The notes under the pieces were generated by a model. That model was given only the letters and a program-made list of their open reading frames with translations. It did no database searches and had not been told where the DNA came from. Below are positions 24,247 through 33,168 of a stretch of DNA of 64,000 bases, piece after piece. Numbering within the stretch: the stretch's first letter is position 1; each line of letters opens with the position of its first letter. The stretch is from NCBI GenBank assembly GCA_017651245.1, contig JAGCDQ010000077.1:31145-95144 (forward strand). The letters are read 5' to 3'. Source of the DNA: Bacteroidaceae bacterium (GTDB lineage: Bacteria; Bacteroidota; Bacteroidia; Bacteroidales; Bacteroidaceae). The position numbers were made by a program, and so were the translations under genes.

Positions 24247-25593
24247 ATGAATAAGATAACACTTGCCATCATCGTCGCATCATGTGCGCTTGCAGCCCAT
24301 GCACAAAACGGCATCAACACCCCCTACTCCCGTTATGGATTCGGCATCCAGTCGGAACGTGCAATGGGATTTAATAAAGGTATGGGTGGCATCGCACAGG
24401 GATTCCGCAATGGACGAGAAATCAATATAGCCAATCCAGCCTCCTATTCAGCAGTTGACTCGCTCACTGCCCTATTCGATATAGGTATCTCCCTGCAAAA
24501 CAGCAATCACAAGATGGGTGGCTTGCGGCAAAATATCCGAAACAGCAGTTTTGACTACTTTGCGTTCCAATTCCGTGCCTTTAAGAATGTCGGTATGACC
24601 GTCGGACTCATGCCGCTCACTAACATCAAATATAATTTCACCTCGTCTGGTGAAACGTTGGAAGGAACGGAGAACGTGAGCTCGTCCTACAGCTTTAATG
24701 GTGATGGAGGTCTGCGTGAGGTGTTCTTTGGTACAGGATGGCGCCCCTTCCGCCCTATCGCTATCGGTTTTAATGCTCGCTACATCTGGGGCGATTACAC
24801 ACATAACGCCATGATGTTGCTCAGCGAAAGTTCTGCTTTCAACCTTTCGCGCACTTATACAGGTGAAGTCGGCACCTATAGCTGGCAAGCCGGTTTACAA
24901 TTCATTCAGCCACTCAATAAGAAAGACAAGGTTGTCCTGGGTGTCACCTACACCTATGGTCACAAATTGGGCAGTGAGGCAACTCGAACCACTCAAACCC
25001 TTAACAGTTCCACCATTGAGGAGGCGACCAGTGACACTATTAAGAATGCGTTCCAATTGCCACACGTAGTCTCAGCTGGTGTGACGTTCTATCATGCCAA
25101 CACCCTTCGTGTCGGTGCTGATTTTGAATTACAGAAATGGTCTGAATGCCGATTTCCCAATCAGCAGACAGGTGCTTCGGACGATATGCTTTATTCCTCT
25201 ACGAAGGGACAACTCAACGACCGCACCAAGATTGCCGCTGGTCTTGACTGGACTCCCAATCCTTATGGAGCTAAGTTCTTGAACAGATGCACATATAAGT
25301 TGGGAGGATACTACGCTCAGACTTATGCTAAAGCAGACCCCACGGGCACCATCACTGAGAAACCCTACGAGTTTGGTTTGTCCGCAGGTGTCACGCTCCC
25401 CATTGCCAACAAGAACACTTCATGGAACAATACTGCCCCACGCATTAACATAGCGTTGCAATGGGCACACACCAATATTCCATACCTCAATGCATCAACC
25501 ATGCAGAAAGGCACCCTCAATGAGGACTATCTCCGTTTCTGCCTTGGTATTACATTCAATGAGCGTTGGTTCTACAAATTGAAAGTAAAATAA
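24247..25593 (+). CDS. Outer-membrane beta-barrel protein, FadL/PorV-like
   Basis: About 448 aa. The start chosen is ATG 24247, which gives a clean signal peptide (MNKITLAIIVASCALAAHAQ); the longer frame begins at a TTG inside the promoter region. The mature part has alternating short hydrophobic strands, aromatic girdles and the N-terminal YSRYGFGIQSERAMGFNKGMGG stretch in two parts (YSRYGFG, GMGGIAQG) typical of Bacteroidetes barrels related to FadL/PorV. The C-terminus ends in an aromatic-rich strand (ERWFYKLKVK). Its substrate is unknown. A TPR protein and LptC follow on the same strand, as is usual for this cluster in Bacteroidales. Confidence 0.7.
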   Translation: MNKITLAIIVASCALAAHAQNGINTPYSRYGFGIQSERAMGFNKGMGGIAQGFRNGREINIANPASYSAVDSLTALFDIGISLQNSNHKMGGLRQNIRNSSFDYFAFQFRAFKNVGMTVGLMPLTNIKYNFTSSGETLEGTENVSSSYSFNGDGGLREVFFGTGWRPFRPIAIGFNARYIWGDYTHNAMMLLSESSAFNLSRTYTGEVGTYSWQAGLQFIQPLNKKDKVVLGVTYTYGHKLGSEATRTTQTLNSSTIEEATSDTIKNAFQLPHVVSAGVTFYHANTLRVGADFELQKWSECRFPNQQTGASDDMLYSSTKGQLNDRTKIAAGLDWTPNPYGAKFLNRCTYKLGGYYAQTYAKADPTGTITEKPYEFGLSAGVTLPIANKNTSWNNTAPRINIALQWAHTNIPYLNASTMQKGTLNEDYLRFCLGITFNERWFYKLKVK

Positions 25594-25683
25594 CAACGAG
25601 CGAAAGAGGCGTTTCAGTATCTCAAATAGACTTTTCCCTACAAATAAAAAGGAAAAAACCGCCTGAGTCTGAATTTCATTCGC

Positions 25684-25691
25684 TAACTTTG
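25684..25691 (+). promoter_or_regulatory. -7 element TAACTTTG
   Basis: A perfect TAnnTTTG 53 bases before the TPR-protein ATG. Confidence 0.5.
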
Positions 25692-25744
25692 CACCGTCGA
25701 ACAATAAAACTCAAGAATTCAAAAACTTAAAACAATAGAAGATT

Positions 25745-27187
25745 ATGAAAAAGATTTTATTTGCTTGCACCCTTGCAATGATTGCATTGGCTGCATCTGC
25801 ACAAAACCTCAAAGGTACAGCAGTGAATGACCGTATCGGTCATGGGCAGGATTCCATCGATGTACTTGGTAGCCTCTCACTCTATCAGGAGGCCTACAAG
25901 CGCAAGAGTTACGTTGAAGCCATCGAACCATGGACGTTCGTGTTTGAGAAGGCACCACTTTCTCAGGTCCGCATCTATAAGGAGGGTGCTTGGATTTTCG
26001 AGCAACTTATCCAGCAAGAGACTGATGCTGCCAAGAAGAAAGAGTACTTCGACACACTGATGAAAATCTACGACCAGCGTCTGAAGTACATGGACGCACT
26101 CAACTCTTTCTCTTCTGAGAAGGACCAGTCTTCCAAGGGAGGTATTCTCTGTCGCAAAGCGTATGACTCTTACTTCTTCAACCCTACCCCAAACGTGGAG
26201 AGCTCTTATGCGATGTTCAAGGAGGGTATCAACGACACAGGAAACGATACTGAAGGCTTTGTTCTCTATGGTTTCATGCAGCTGAGTGATGCACGTTACA
26301 AGGCAAACAATGAGAAATATCGTGAGGACTACATCAACGACTATCTCCTTGTGACTGACATCTGTGGCAGATTGCTGGAACAGGCGAATGAGTATGAGAC
26401 TCAGGTGATTCCAGCTGACCCCAACTCTGAAGACTCAACCAAATGGGTGGAGCAAGTCATTTTGGATCCAACAGCAGAAAAGATCATTGCCAACTACCAG
26501 CCTCCATTCGATCAGGCAGAAGAGTTGTTCGTGAACTCTGGAGCAGCTGACTGTGACGCACTCGACAAGATCTATCGTCCTAAAGTGGAAGCGAACAAGA
26601 CGGACAACAACTATCTGACTGGTGTGTTGAAAGTCCTCTCAAGCTTCGACTGCGACAAGAGCGACCTGTATGACATTGCAGCAGACTACTCTTATCAGAT
26701 CAACAAGACTCCACAAGCTGCCATCGGTAAGGCTTCCAAGTGTCTGAAGGCTAATGACACCAATGGTGCCATCAAGTACTTCGATGAGGCTATTTCTTTG
26801 TTGGATGACAATGCAAGCAAAGCTAAATATGCTTACATCGTTGCAGCACTCCTTTACAAGAAGGGCAATACAAGTGGTTGTCTCAATTATATCAACAAGA
26901 CATTGCAGTACAACCCATCCAATGGTGGTGCATATCTGCTGAAGGCCAGCATCGTGGCACGTAGTGGTAGCCGCAAGGACATTATGTCAACTGCTCCTTA
27001 CTGTCTCGCTATCGACATCTGCAACAAGGCAAAGGCTGTTGACCCATCTTGTGCAGGTAGAGCAAACCGCGCTATCGCTAACTATACAGCGAACCTCTAT
27101 CCAAAGTCTGAAGGCTTCATGGCTGGTATCAAGGCCGGTACCCCTGCTTCGACTTCTTATGGTTCCACTACCATCCGCTTCCGCTAA
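25745..27187 (+). CDS. Exported tetratricopeptide-repeat protein
   Basis: The protein has 480 aa from ATG 25745, with a clear signal peptide (MKKILFACTLAMIALAASAQ). Helical-repeat sequence follows; the clearest TPR-like units are near residues 330-410 (AIGKASKCLKANDTNGAIKY and YINKTLQYNPSNGGAYLLKA). It is probably periplasmic or outer-membrane-associated, acting as a scaffold. It sits between the barrel protein and LptC, a conserved Bacteroidales order, suggesting envelope biogenesis. The partner is not known. Confidence 0.75.
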   Translation: MKKILFACTLAMIALAASAQNLKGTAVNDRIGHGQDSIDVLGSLSLYQEAYKRKSYVEAIEPWTFVFEKAPLSQVRIYKEGAWIFEQLIQQETDAAKKKEYFDTLMKIYDQRLKYMDALNSFSSEKDQSSKGGILCRKAYDSYFFNPTPNVESSYAMFKEGINDTGNDTEGFVLYGFMQLSDARYKANNEKYREDYINDYLLVTDICGRLLEQANEYETQVIPADPNSEDSTKWVEQVILDPTAEKIIANYQPPFDQAEELFVNSGAADCDALDKIYRPKVEANKTDNNYLTGVLKVLSSFDCDKSDLYDIAADYSYQINKTPQAAIGKASKCLKANDTNGAIKYFDEAISLLDDNASKAKYAYIVAALLYKKGNTSGCLNYINKTLQYNPSNGGAYLLKASIVARSGSRKDIMSTAPYCLAIDICNKAKAVDPSCAGRANRAIANYTANLYPKSEGFMAGIKAGTPASTSYGSTTIRFR

Positions 27188-27239
27188 GAAGCTAATGTGC
27201 TGGGCGATTTCCGCCACACGGACATGTAACATTTGATCA

Positions 27240-27869
27240 GTGAAAAGGTTAACACATACCATTACCGTTGCAGCAGTCATCATGGCTGCTGCAACGCTAT
27301 TGTTCCCATCGTGCAGCGACAGTTCTGAGAAAGTCGGTCCTGACATTGGTGAGCGTGATTCCTTGCCCACCCTCAAAAGCATTGGAGTCAGCACCCTCAT
27401 CAGTGACTCGGGTATCATCCGCTACAAAATCATCTCAGAAGATTGGTACATCTACGACAAAAAAGAGCCACAATATTGGTCTTTCGAGAAAGGACTTTTC
27501 ATCGAACGCTACAACACGTCTTTCCAGGTGGATGCATTCATCTCGTGCGACACGGCTTATTTCTATAACCAGCAGGAACTATGGGAACTTCGTGGACGTG
27601 TGTTTGTCAGGAACCTAAAAAACGAAACATTCAAAACTTCTTTGCTGTTTTGGGACCAACGTGCCCATCGCATTTATTCGTCTGCCTATATGGAAATTGA
27701 CGGAGAAACGCGTAAACTCTCTGGCTACAACTTCAGCAGTAACGAGCAGATGACTGATTACATCATTCATTCCTCCAAGGGACAATTCCCGTTAGAAGAC
27801 CACAGCCCTACACCACAACCTGACCCAATCATCATGGCTGAACAAAACAACACAGAAGAACCCAACTAA
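27240..27869 (+). CDS. lptC: LptC, LPS export bridge protein
   Basis: The start is GTG 27240, with no ATG nearby; 209 aa. A basic N-terminus and hydrophobic segment lead to LFPSCSDS, a plausible lipobox. The beta-jellyroll body (GVSTLISDSGIIRYKIISED, then YFYNQQELWELRGRVFVRN and SAYMEIDGETRKLSGYNFSS) matches the LptC/OstA-like fold that carries LPS from LptFG toward LptA. The C-terminus is a Pro/Asn/Glu tail. It is followed by a strong terminator, so the transcript likely ends here. Confidence 0.85.
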   Translation: MKRLTHTITVAAVIMAAATLLFPSCSDSSEKVGPDIGERDSLPTLKSIGVSTLISDSGIIRYKIISEDWYIYDKKEPQYWSFEKGLFIERYNTSFQVDAFISCDTAYFYNQQELWELRGRVFVRNLKNETFKTSLLFWDQRAHRIYSSAYMEIDGETRKLSGYNFSSNEQMTDYIIHSSKGQFPLEDHSPTPQPDPIIMAEQNNTEEPN

Positions 27870-27893
27870 CTCATAAGAAATACAATAAAAAGG

Positions 27894-27934
27894 GTGAACG
27901 ATTCGTTTATAAGAATGGTTCACTTTTTTGTTTT
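27894..27934 (+). terminator. Rho-independent terminator after lptC
   Basis: gtgaacgattc and gaatggttcac form an 11-position stem with one mismatch, followed by ttttttgtttt. It lies 24 bases past the lptC stop and just before the ATG of the next gene. Confidence 0.8.
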
Positions 27935-27941
27935 AGAATAT

Positions 27942-29372
27942 ATGAGAAGACAAACATATAGGATGATGTTGGGGGCAATGGCGGCATTGTTCTCTGTTGT
28001 TTCGTTCATTTCGTGCAGTGATGATGAACAAATGACTGCTGACAGAAATGCCCAACTGAGTTTCAGCCAAGACACGGTTTCTTTTGACACTGTGTTTGCA
28101 GGCATTACATCACCAACAGAACGTGTGAGGGTATTTAACAAGAACAGCAAGGGATTACGCATCGCCAATGTGAAATTGGAATCGGGTGGCACCTCTGGAT
28201 TCATGATGAATGTAGATGGTCAGAATGGTACTTCCATCAACAATGTGCAGGTCCTGAAGAAAGACAGCGTTTTCCTTTTCATCAAAGTGAATGTACCCAC
28301 AAGTTCATCGATGGAACCGACAGAAATCACAGATGCTGTAATCTTTACACTCGAAAGTGGTGTGCAGCAGAAAGTGGTGCTGAAGGCTTCTGGACAGAAC
28401 ATGACAGCATGGACGGGACAAGTTGTGCAAGAAGATATGGTGATGAGTGCCAATGAGTTGCCGTATGTCATCTACGATAGTTTGGTGGTGGCAAAAAACG
28501 CCAAGCTGCGCATCACAGAGGGAACGACTCTCTATTTCCATAATGGCGCCAGTTTAATTGTGCATGGTTCGCTCCAGATAGAAGGAACTCAAGAAAAGCC
28601 TGTCACCTTGCGTGGCGATCGTCTGGACAAGATGTTTGATTATCTACCCTATGACCGTTTGGAGAACCAATGGGGAGGCATTTATCTGTTCCCTACTTGT
28701 CAAGAATGCAACATTAACTATGCAGATATCCATAGTGGCAATTATGGCATTGTGTGCGATGAAATCGATGGGAAAGTGAATATTTCCAATTCTGTTATCC
28801 ATAATGTGGCAGGTTATGGTTTGTACCTGAAGGATTGCGACGCACTGGTGACGAACACCCAAATATCGAACTCAAAGTTTGACTGCGTTGGCGTGTATGG
28901 CGGAAAGGCTGATTTCTACCATTGCACGATGGCACAATTCTATCCATGGAAAGCTGATCGTGGAAATGCCCTCTATGTGAGCAACTACATTGGTGATGAG
29001 GAACATTTGACGCAAGCCATCAATTTCTACAATTGCTTTGTGACAGGATATGCAGACGATGAGGTATATGGAAATCCTGGCAACAAGCCTCTCAATCTTA
29101 ATTTCTACAACTGTGTACTCCTGACAGACGTAAGTGATGCCACCTATTTCCACGATTGCATCGAAGAATCGAAGGATTCTTCTACTTACAAAGACAAAAA
29201 CTTCAAGACCTTCGACACGCATGCGTACATCTATGATTTCCGTCTTGATTCTGCCAGTGTAGCACGAGGTAAAGCCTCTACGGCCTACTCTTCCCTCAAT
29301 CCTACTGACCGATGGGGCGTGGCACGAGGCGAGAAACCTGATGCTGGATGCTATCAATTCCAAGAGAAATAA
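27942..29372 (+). CDS. Beta-helix surface lipoprotein
   Basis: About 476 aa from ATG 27942; an upstream GTG frame would include the terminator hairpin and is rejected. The signal is MRRQTYRMMLGAMAALF...FISC, a lipobox with Cys near residue 25. The body starts with an Ig-like segment (AGITSPTERVRVFNKNSKGL), then a right-handed parallel beta-helix (NISNSVIHNVAGYGLYLKDC, repeated turns of N-x-x-I type). The C-terminus has LNPTDRWGVARGEKPDAGCY, common in Bacteroidetes right-handed beta-helix lipoproteins. Ligand or enzyme activity is unknown. Confidence 0.75.
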   Translation: MRRQTYRMMLGAMAALFSVVSFISCSDDEQMTADRNAQLSFSQDTVSFDTVFAGITSPTERVRVFNKNSKGLRIANVKLESGGTSGFMMNVDGQNGTSINNVQVLKKDSVFLFIKVNVPTSSSMEPTEITDAVIFTLESGVQQKVVLKASGQNMTAWTGQVVQEDMVMSANELPYVIYDSLVVAKNAKLRITEGTTLYFHNGASLIVHGSLQIEGTQEKPVTLRGDRLDKMFDYLPYDRLENQWGGIYLFPTCQECNINYADIHSGNYGIVCDEIDGKVNISNSVIHNVAGYGLYLKDCDALVTNTQISNSKFDCVGVYGGKADFYHCTMAQFYPWKADRGNALYVSNYIGDEEHLTQAINFYNCFVTGYADDEVYGNPGNKPLNLNFYNCVLLTDVSDATYFHDCIEESKDSSTYKDKNFKTFDTHAYIYDFRLDSASVARGKASTAYSSLNPTDRWGVARGEKPDAGCYQFQEK

Positions 29373-29400
29373 CGAAGTTGGATAATTACTTCATATACAA

Positions 29401-29440
29401 AGTGCAAGTCTATTCAAAATGAGTGTCTTGCACTTTTTTG
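29401..29440 (+). terminator. Terminator after the beta-helix lipoprotein gene
   Basis: agtgcaag and cttgcact form an 8-bp stem with an 18-base loop, followed by a T run. Confidence 0.7.
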
Positions 29441-29788
29441 TTGGAGTAAATATATAAAAGATTCATTTCGTAAGTTATTCGATGAAATCGTAAAAAAATA
29501 AAGTGGATACTCCTGCCAGAACTTGGTCTCGGAGTATCCACGCCTTCTAATTGATAAAGTGAGAAAAAATGTATCATTCAGATCACCAATACGTTGCTCA
29601 CGCAGCCTTTTCGTGCTGAATGTATGCCCCATGGTTCTCTCGAACGGAAGGCATAATCATCTGAAAATAATATCTATTTCATTCAATCATTAAAAAGAAT
29701 TACATTTTTCTTTCCATTAAAATTCGATAACGTTTAATTCATTCAATTCTTACATATATCTCGTGTCGAGTTTTTTCTTACATTCAAA
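29441..29788. other. Gene-free AT-rich stretch with strong secondary structure
   Basis: No convincing gene is seen. gtggatactcc (29503-29513) and ggagtatccac (29531-29541) form an 11-bp stem with a further CCA/TGG pairing in the loop. tatgcc/ggcata pair at about 29624-29654, and 'cattcag'/'ctgaatg' at about 29575 and 29612. It may be a small RNA or the remains of a mobile element. Confidence 0.4.
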
Positions 29789-31342
29789 TTAGAAAGGAGC
29801 ATTACCTGGCATGGAAGAAACGTCCAATCCATCGAAGGAATCGTCGTTCATGCCACCCAGATTGAGTTTTGAAGGAGTTGGCTTGATCGTTCCATCATCA
29901 GTCGGCATCGGAGGAAAATCGTCGTCCAGATTGAGGAATCGTGCGAACTCACTACGGAAGCGCAGACGAACATCTCCTACAGCACCATTACGATGCTTGG
30001 CAATAATAATCTCAGCCACACCCTTTGTGTCGTTGCCATATTGGTCCTTCATAATCTTATAATACTCAGGACGATGGATGAAACAAACCATGTCGGCATC
30101 CTGCTCAATGGCTCCTGATTCACGAAGGTCACTAAGTTGAGGACGCTTACTATCTGGACTATCAGGATTGCTGCTTGAACGCTGCTCTACTGAACGATTC
30201 AACTGAGACAACGCTATGATAGGGATATTCAATTCCTTTGCCAAACCCTTCAACGAACGGGAGATAGTCGAGACTTCTTCCTGTCGAGAGTTGTACGACA
30301 TGCCCGATGCATTCATCAACTGGAGGTAGTCGATGATAATCATCTTCACGCCAAAGTCACGCACCAAGCGACGGGCTTTCGTGCGAAGCTCAAATACAGA
30401 GAGCGATGGCGTGTCATCCACATAAAGAGGTGCACCAAAAAGATCTCGCATCCTGGTGTCAAGTTGCTGCCACTCGTACTTTGCCAACTGACCGCTCTTG
30501 ATTTTCTCACCAGAAATCTCGCAGACATTCACCAACAGACGATTCACCAACTGCACATTGGACATTTCAAGGGAGAACATCGCAATGGGGATTTGACGAT
30601 CAACTGCCATATTGCGAGCCATTGACAACACAAATGCCGTCTTACCCATTGCTGGTCGTGCGGCAATGATGATGAGGTCGGAATTTTGCCAACCAGATGT
30701 CATTGCATCCAACTTGTCAAAGCCTGAAGCAAGTCCAGAAAGGCCGTCTGTTCGAGCTGCCGCCTTTTGCAGGAGTGCGTATGCCTCGTTGATGACAGGG
30801 TCAATTTGTGTGAAATCTTTCTTCAAATTGGATTTTGAGAGTTCAAACAACTGGCCTTCTGCCTGCTGCATCAGCACTTCGATGTCTTGTCCTTCATCAA
30901 AAGCCTGTTTCTGAATACTGCTTGTATAAGATATAAGATCACGCGCTAATGCCTTTTGAGCCACTATGCGCGCATGATATTCCAAATGTGCAGCAGAAAG
31001 CATGGAACGGGAAAGTTCTGCCACATATGCTGCCCCACCTGCATTTTCCAAATCACCACTCTTCTGCAACTGCTCTGTGACAGTCAACAGGTCAATGGGA
31101 GAGTTGGTTGCTGCCAACGACTGAATAGCTTGGAAAATTGCCTGATGCTTGGAGTCATAAAAAGAATGAGGCTTCAAAAAGTCAGATACCGTACCAAACG
31201 CATCTTGCTCAATAATGCACGCACCCAAGACTGCCTTCTCAAACTCTACGGCTTGAGGTTGCAATCTGCCTAACTGCGCAAGCTGATCTTGTTCATTGCT
31301 GCGTACAGTCTTTCTACGAGATGTGGGTCTTTGTTCTGGCAT
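29789..31342 (-). CDS. dnaB: Replicative DNA helicase DnaB
   Basis: The protein has 517 aa from ATG 31342 (MPEQRPTSRRK); a GTG frame from 31375 is longer but reaches toward the promoter. It is the hexameric 5'-3' helicase of the replication fork. An N-terminal DnaB domain (QPQAVEFEKAVLGACI, about 28-130) is followed by a RecA-like ATPase with Walker A ARPAMGKT at 228-235, MIIIDYLQLM (Walker B) and a C-terminal HRNGAVGDVRLRF arginine-finger region. No intein is present. The last 50 residues are Asp/Pro/Asn-rich. It is transcribed away from the nqr operon, from a region with DnaA-box-like sites. Confidence 0.96.
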   Translation of the reverse strand: MPEQRPTSRRKTVRSNEQDQLAQLGRLQPQAVEFEKAVLGACIIEQDAFGTVSDFLKPHSFYDSKHQAIFQAIQSLAATNSPIDLLTVTEQLQKSGDLENAGGAAYVAELSRSMLSAAHLEYHARIVAQKALARDLISYTSSIQKQAFDEGQDIEVLMQQAEGQLFELSKSNLKKDFTQIDPVINEAYALLQKAAARTDGLSGLASGFDKLDAMTSGWQNSDLIIIAARPAMGKTAFVLSMARNMAVDRQIPIAMFSLEMSNVQLVNRLLVNVCEISGEKIKSGQLAKYEWQQLDTRMRDLFGAPLYVDDTPSLSVFELRTKARRLVRDFGVKMIIIDYLQLMNASGMSYNSRQEEVSTISRSLKGLAKELNIPIIALSQLNRSVEQRSSSNPDSPDSKRPQLSDLRESGAIEQDADMVCFIHRPEYYKIMKDQYGNDTKGVAEIIIAKHRNGAVGDVRLRFRSEFARFLNLDDDFPPMPTDDGTIKPTPSKLNLGGMNDDSFDGLDVSSMPGNAPF

Positions 31343-31404
31343 TTTATTGGTTTTGGAATGTGCCGTTTTCAGCACATCATGGGCATCTCCACTTTATCGG
31401 GTTG

Positions 31405-31436
31405 CAAATTTAGTAAGAATTTTTAATACAAACAAA
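31405..31436 (-). promoter_or_regulatory. dnaB promoter
   Basis: The minus strand reads TTTG (31436-31433), 20 bases, then TAAATTTG (31412-31405), about 63 bases before the dnaB start. Confidence 0.6.
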
Positions 31437-31451
31437 CACAAAATGCGAAAG

Positions 31452-31496
31452 TTATCAACACTTTTATGAAATAACTGTTGATAACTCTGTGGACAA
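31452..31496. promoter_or_regulatory. Cluster of three DnaA-box-like 9-mers
   Basis: TTATCAACA (31452-31460, plus), TTATCAACA (31484-31476, minus) and TTGTCCACA (31496-31488, minus) each differ by one base from TTATCCACA. They lie just upstream of the dnaB promoter, with AT-rich DNA alongside. They may be DnaA control sites for dnaB or part of an origin. Confidence 0.5.
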
Positions 31497-31740
31497 ATCG
31501 ATTTCATCGGTTAACTTATCCCTTAAAAGAGAAAGGTGAAAAAAAGTTAAATTTTTCATCCGCTATTGTCACCCCATCGCCCAACGAGTGTTTTTCTTTC
31601 AGGATGTATGGTGTATGATTGATTTATGGGGAGTCTCATGATTGATTTCTCCCACCCTGTCCAATCCCACCATTGGTGCTTTTTTCATTTATTTTTAATA
31701 AATAAGTGTTCGGAAATTTCGGCAATCCATTTAAAAGTAG

Positions 31741-31748
31741 TACCTTTG
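31741..31748 (+). promoter_or_regulatory. -7 element of the nqr operon
   Basis: TACCTTTG lies 72 bases before nqrA. It is the only -7 element seen ahead of the six-gene run. Confidence 0.6.
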
Positions 31749-31819
31749 TGCCGTTTTTAGAATAACGAGTCGACACACAAGGTAAGAGAGAAATAAATCA
31801 TAGTTAATATTAACAAATT

Positions 31820-33163
31820 ATGGCGAATGTAATTAAAATTACGAAAGGCTTGAACATCAACCTCAAAGGTAAGGCTGCTGCTCAGGTTTCTGCCGTTCCT
31901 GCATCGAAAGTCTATGGACTGGTTCCCGATGCATTCTGGGGTATGAAGCCAAAAGTGGTTGTTAAGGAAGGGGATGAAGTGAAAGCTGGTGATGCGTTGT
32001 TTGTCAACAAGCAGCATCCAGAAGTAAAGTTCGTCTCTCCAGTTGCGGGCAAGGTGACGCTCGTGGAGAGAGGCGACCGTCGTAAAGTTTTGAGCGTTCA
32101 GGTAGAAGCTGCTGCGCAACAGGCGTATGTTGACTTCGGGAAGAAGGACGTGAAGTCGCTGAATGGTGAGCAGGTGAAGGCTGCCCTCCTCGAAAGCGGA
32201 CTTTTCGGATTCTTCATTCAGCGCCCTTATGCCGTTGTTGCTGACCCCAACGATGCGCCTAAGGGTATTTTTGTGTCTGCCATTGCAGACATGCCGCTCG
32301 CCGCTGACATCGACGTAGTGTTGAAAGGCAATGAAGCCGATTTCCAGACAGGTATCTCTGCGCTTTCCAAGCTGGCAAAGGTGTATCTGGGTGTAAAGCC
32401 TGGTAGTGCGCTTGCCAACACGCAAGATGCAGAAGTGACCGCATTCAGCGGTAAGTGCCCTGCAGGAAACGTGGGTGTTCAGATCAACCACGTCAATCCT
32501 ATCAACAAGGGCGAGGTGGTTTGGACTATCGGTGCTGAAGAAGTCGTGTTCATCGGACGACTCTTCAACAAGGGCATTGTTGATCTCACCCGCACGATTG
32601 CTGTGGCTGGTTCTGAAATCAAGGAGCCTCAGTACAAGCAAGTGCTCATTGGTGCCAAGATTGGTGACATTGTGGCAGGCAACTTGAACACAGACAAGAA
32701 AGTGCGTCTCATCGATGGCAACCCACTCACGGGTATGCAAACCAACGAGGATGCATTCATTCTTGCCCATTCCACCGAGGTAACTGCTATTCCTGAAGGT
32801 GACGAAGCCAACGAGCTTTTCGGTTGGATTGCTCCACGCTTCAAGAACTTCTCCGTCAGCCGTTCTTACTTCTCTTGGCTGTTGCCTAAGAGTAAGGAAT
32901 ATGTGCTCGACGCACGTGTGAAGGGTGGTCACCGTCACATGATTTTCAGTGGTGAATACGAATCCGTGTTCCCTATGGACATCTATCCAGAACAACTCGT
33001 GAAAGCCATCATCGCTGGTGACATCGACCGCATGGAAGCCCTCGGCATCTATGAGGTGGCACCAGAAGACTTCGCTGTGGCTGAGTTTGTGGATAGCTCT
33101 AAAGTTGAACTCCAGCGCATTGTTCGGGAAGGTCTCGACATGCTGCGTAAAGAAAACGAATAA
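31820..33163 (+). CDS. nqrA: Na+-translocating NADH:quinone reductase subunit A
   Basis: The protein has 447 aa from ATG 31820. NqrA is the cytoplasmic-side subunit of the six-part NQR sodium pump, implicated in quinone binding. The N-terminus MANVIKITKGLNINLKGKA and the segment KVVVKEGDEVKAGDALFVNK (barrel-sandwich-like) are characteristic. The body GNVGVQINHVNP and the C-terminal VFPMDIYPEQLVKAIIAGD match the family. There is no membrane segment. First gene of nqrABCDEF; nqrB follows after 5 bases. Confidence 0.97.
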   Translation: MANVIKITKGLNINLKGKAAAQVSAVPASKVYGLVPDAFWGMKPKVVVKEGDEVKAGDALFVNKQHPEVKFVSPVAGKVTLVERGDRRKVLSVQVEAAAQQAYVDFGKKDVKSLNGEQVKAALLESGLFGFFIQRPYAVVADPNDAPKGIFVSAIADMPLAADIDVVLKGNEADFQTGISALSKLAKVYLGVKPGSALANTQDAEVTAFSGKCPAGNVGVQINHVNPINKGEVVWTIGAEEVVFIGRLFNKGIVDLTRTIAVAGSEIKEPQYKQVLIGAKIGDIVAGNLNTDKKVRLIDGNPLTGMQTNEDAFILAHSTEVTAIPEGDEANELFGWIAPRFKNFSVSRSYFSWLLPKSKEYVLDARVKGGHRHMIFSGEYESVFPMDIYPEQLVKAIIAGDIDRMEALGIYEVAPEDFAVAEFVDSSKVELQRIVREGLDMLRKENE

Positions 33164-33168
33164 GCATT

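Noticed and set aside
29414-29632. Minus-strand frame of 72 codons in the gap before dnaB
   Set aside because: It overlaps a terminator and inverted repeats, and the sequence has no protein-like pattern; a structured non-coding stretch is more likely.
31757-32995. Minus-strand frame of 412 codons
   Set aside because: It is the complement of nqrA, which has clear family motifs; no promoter or homology-like features.
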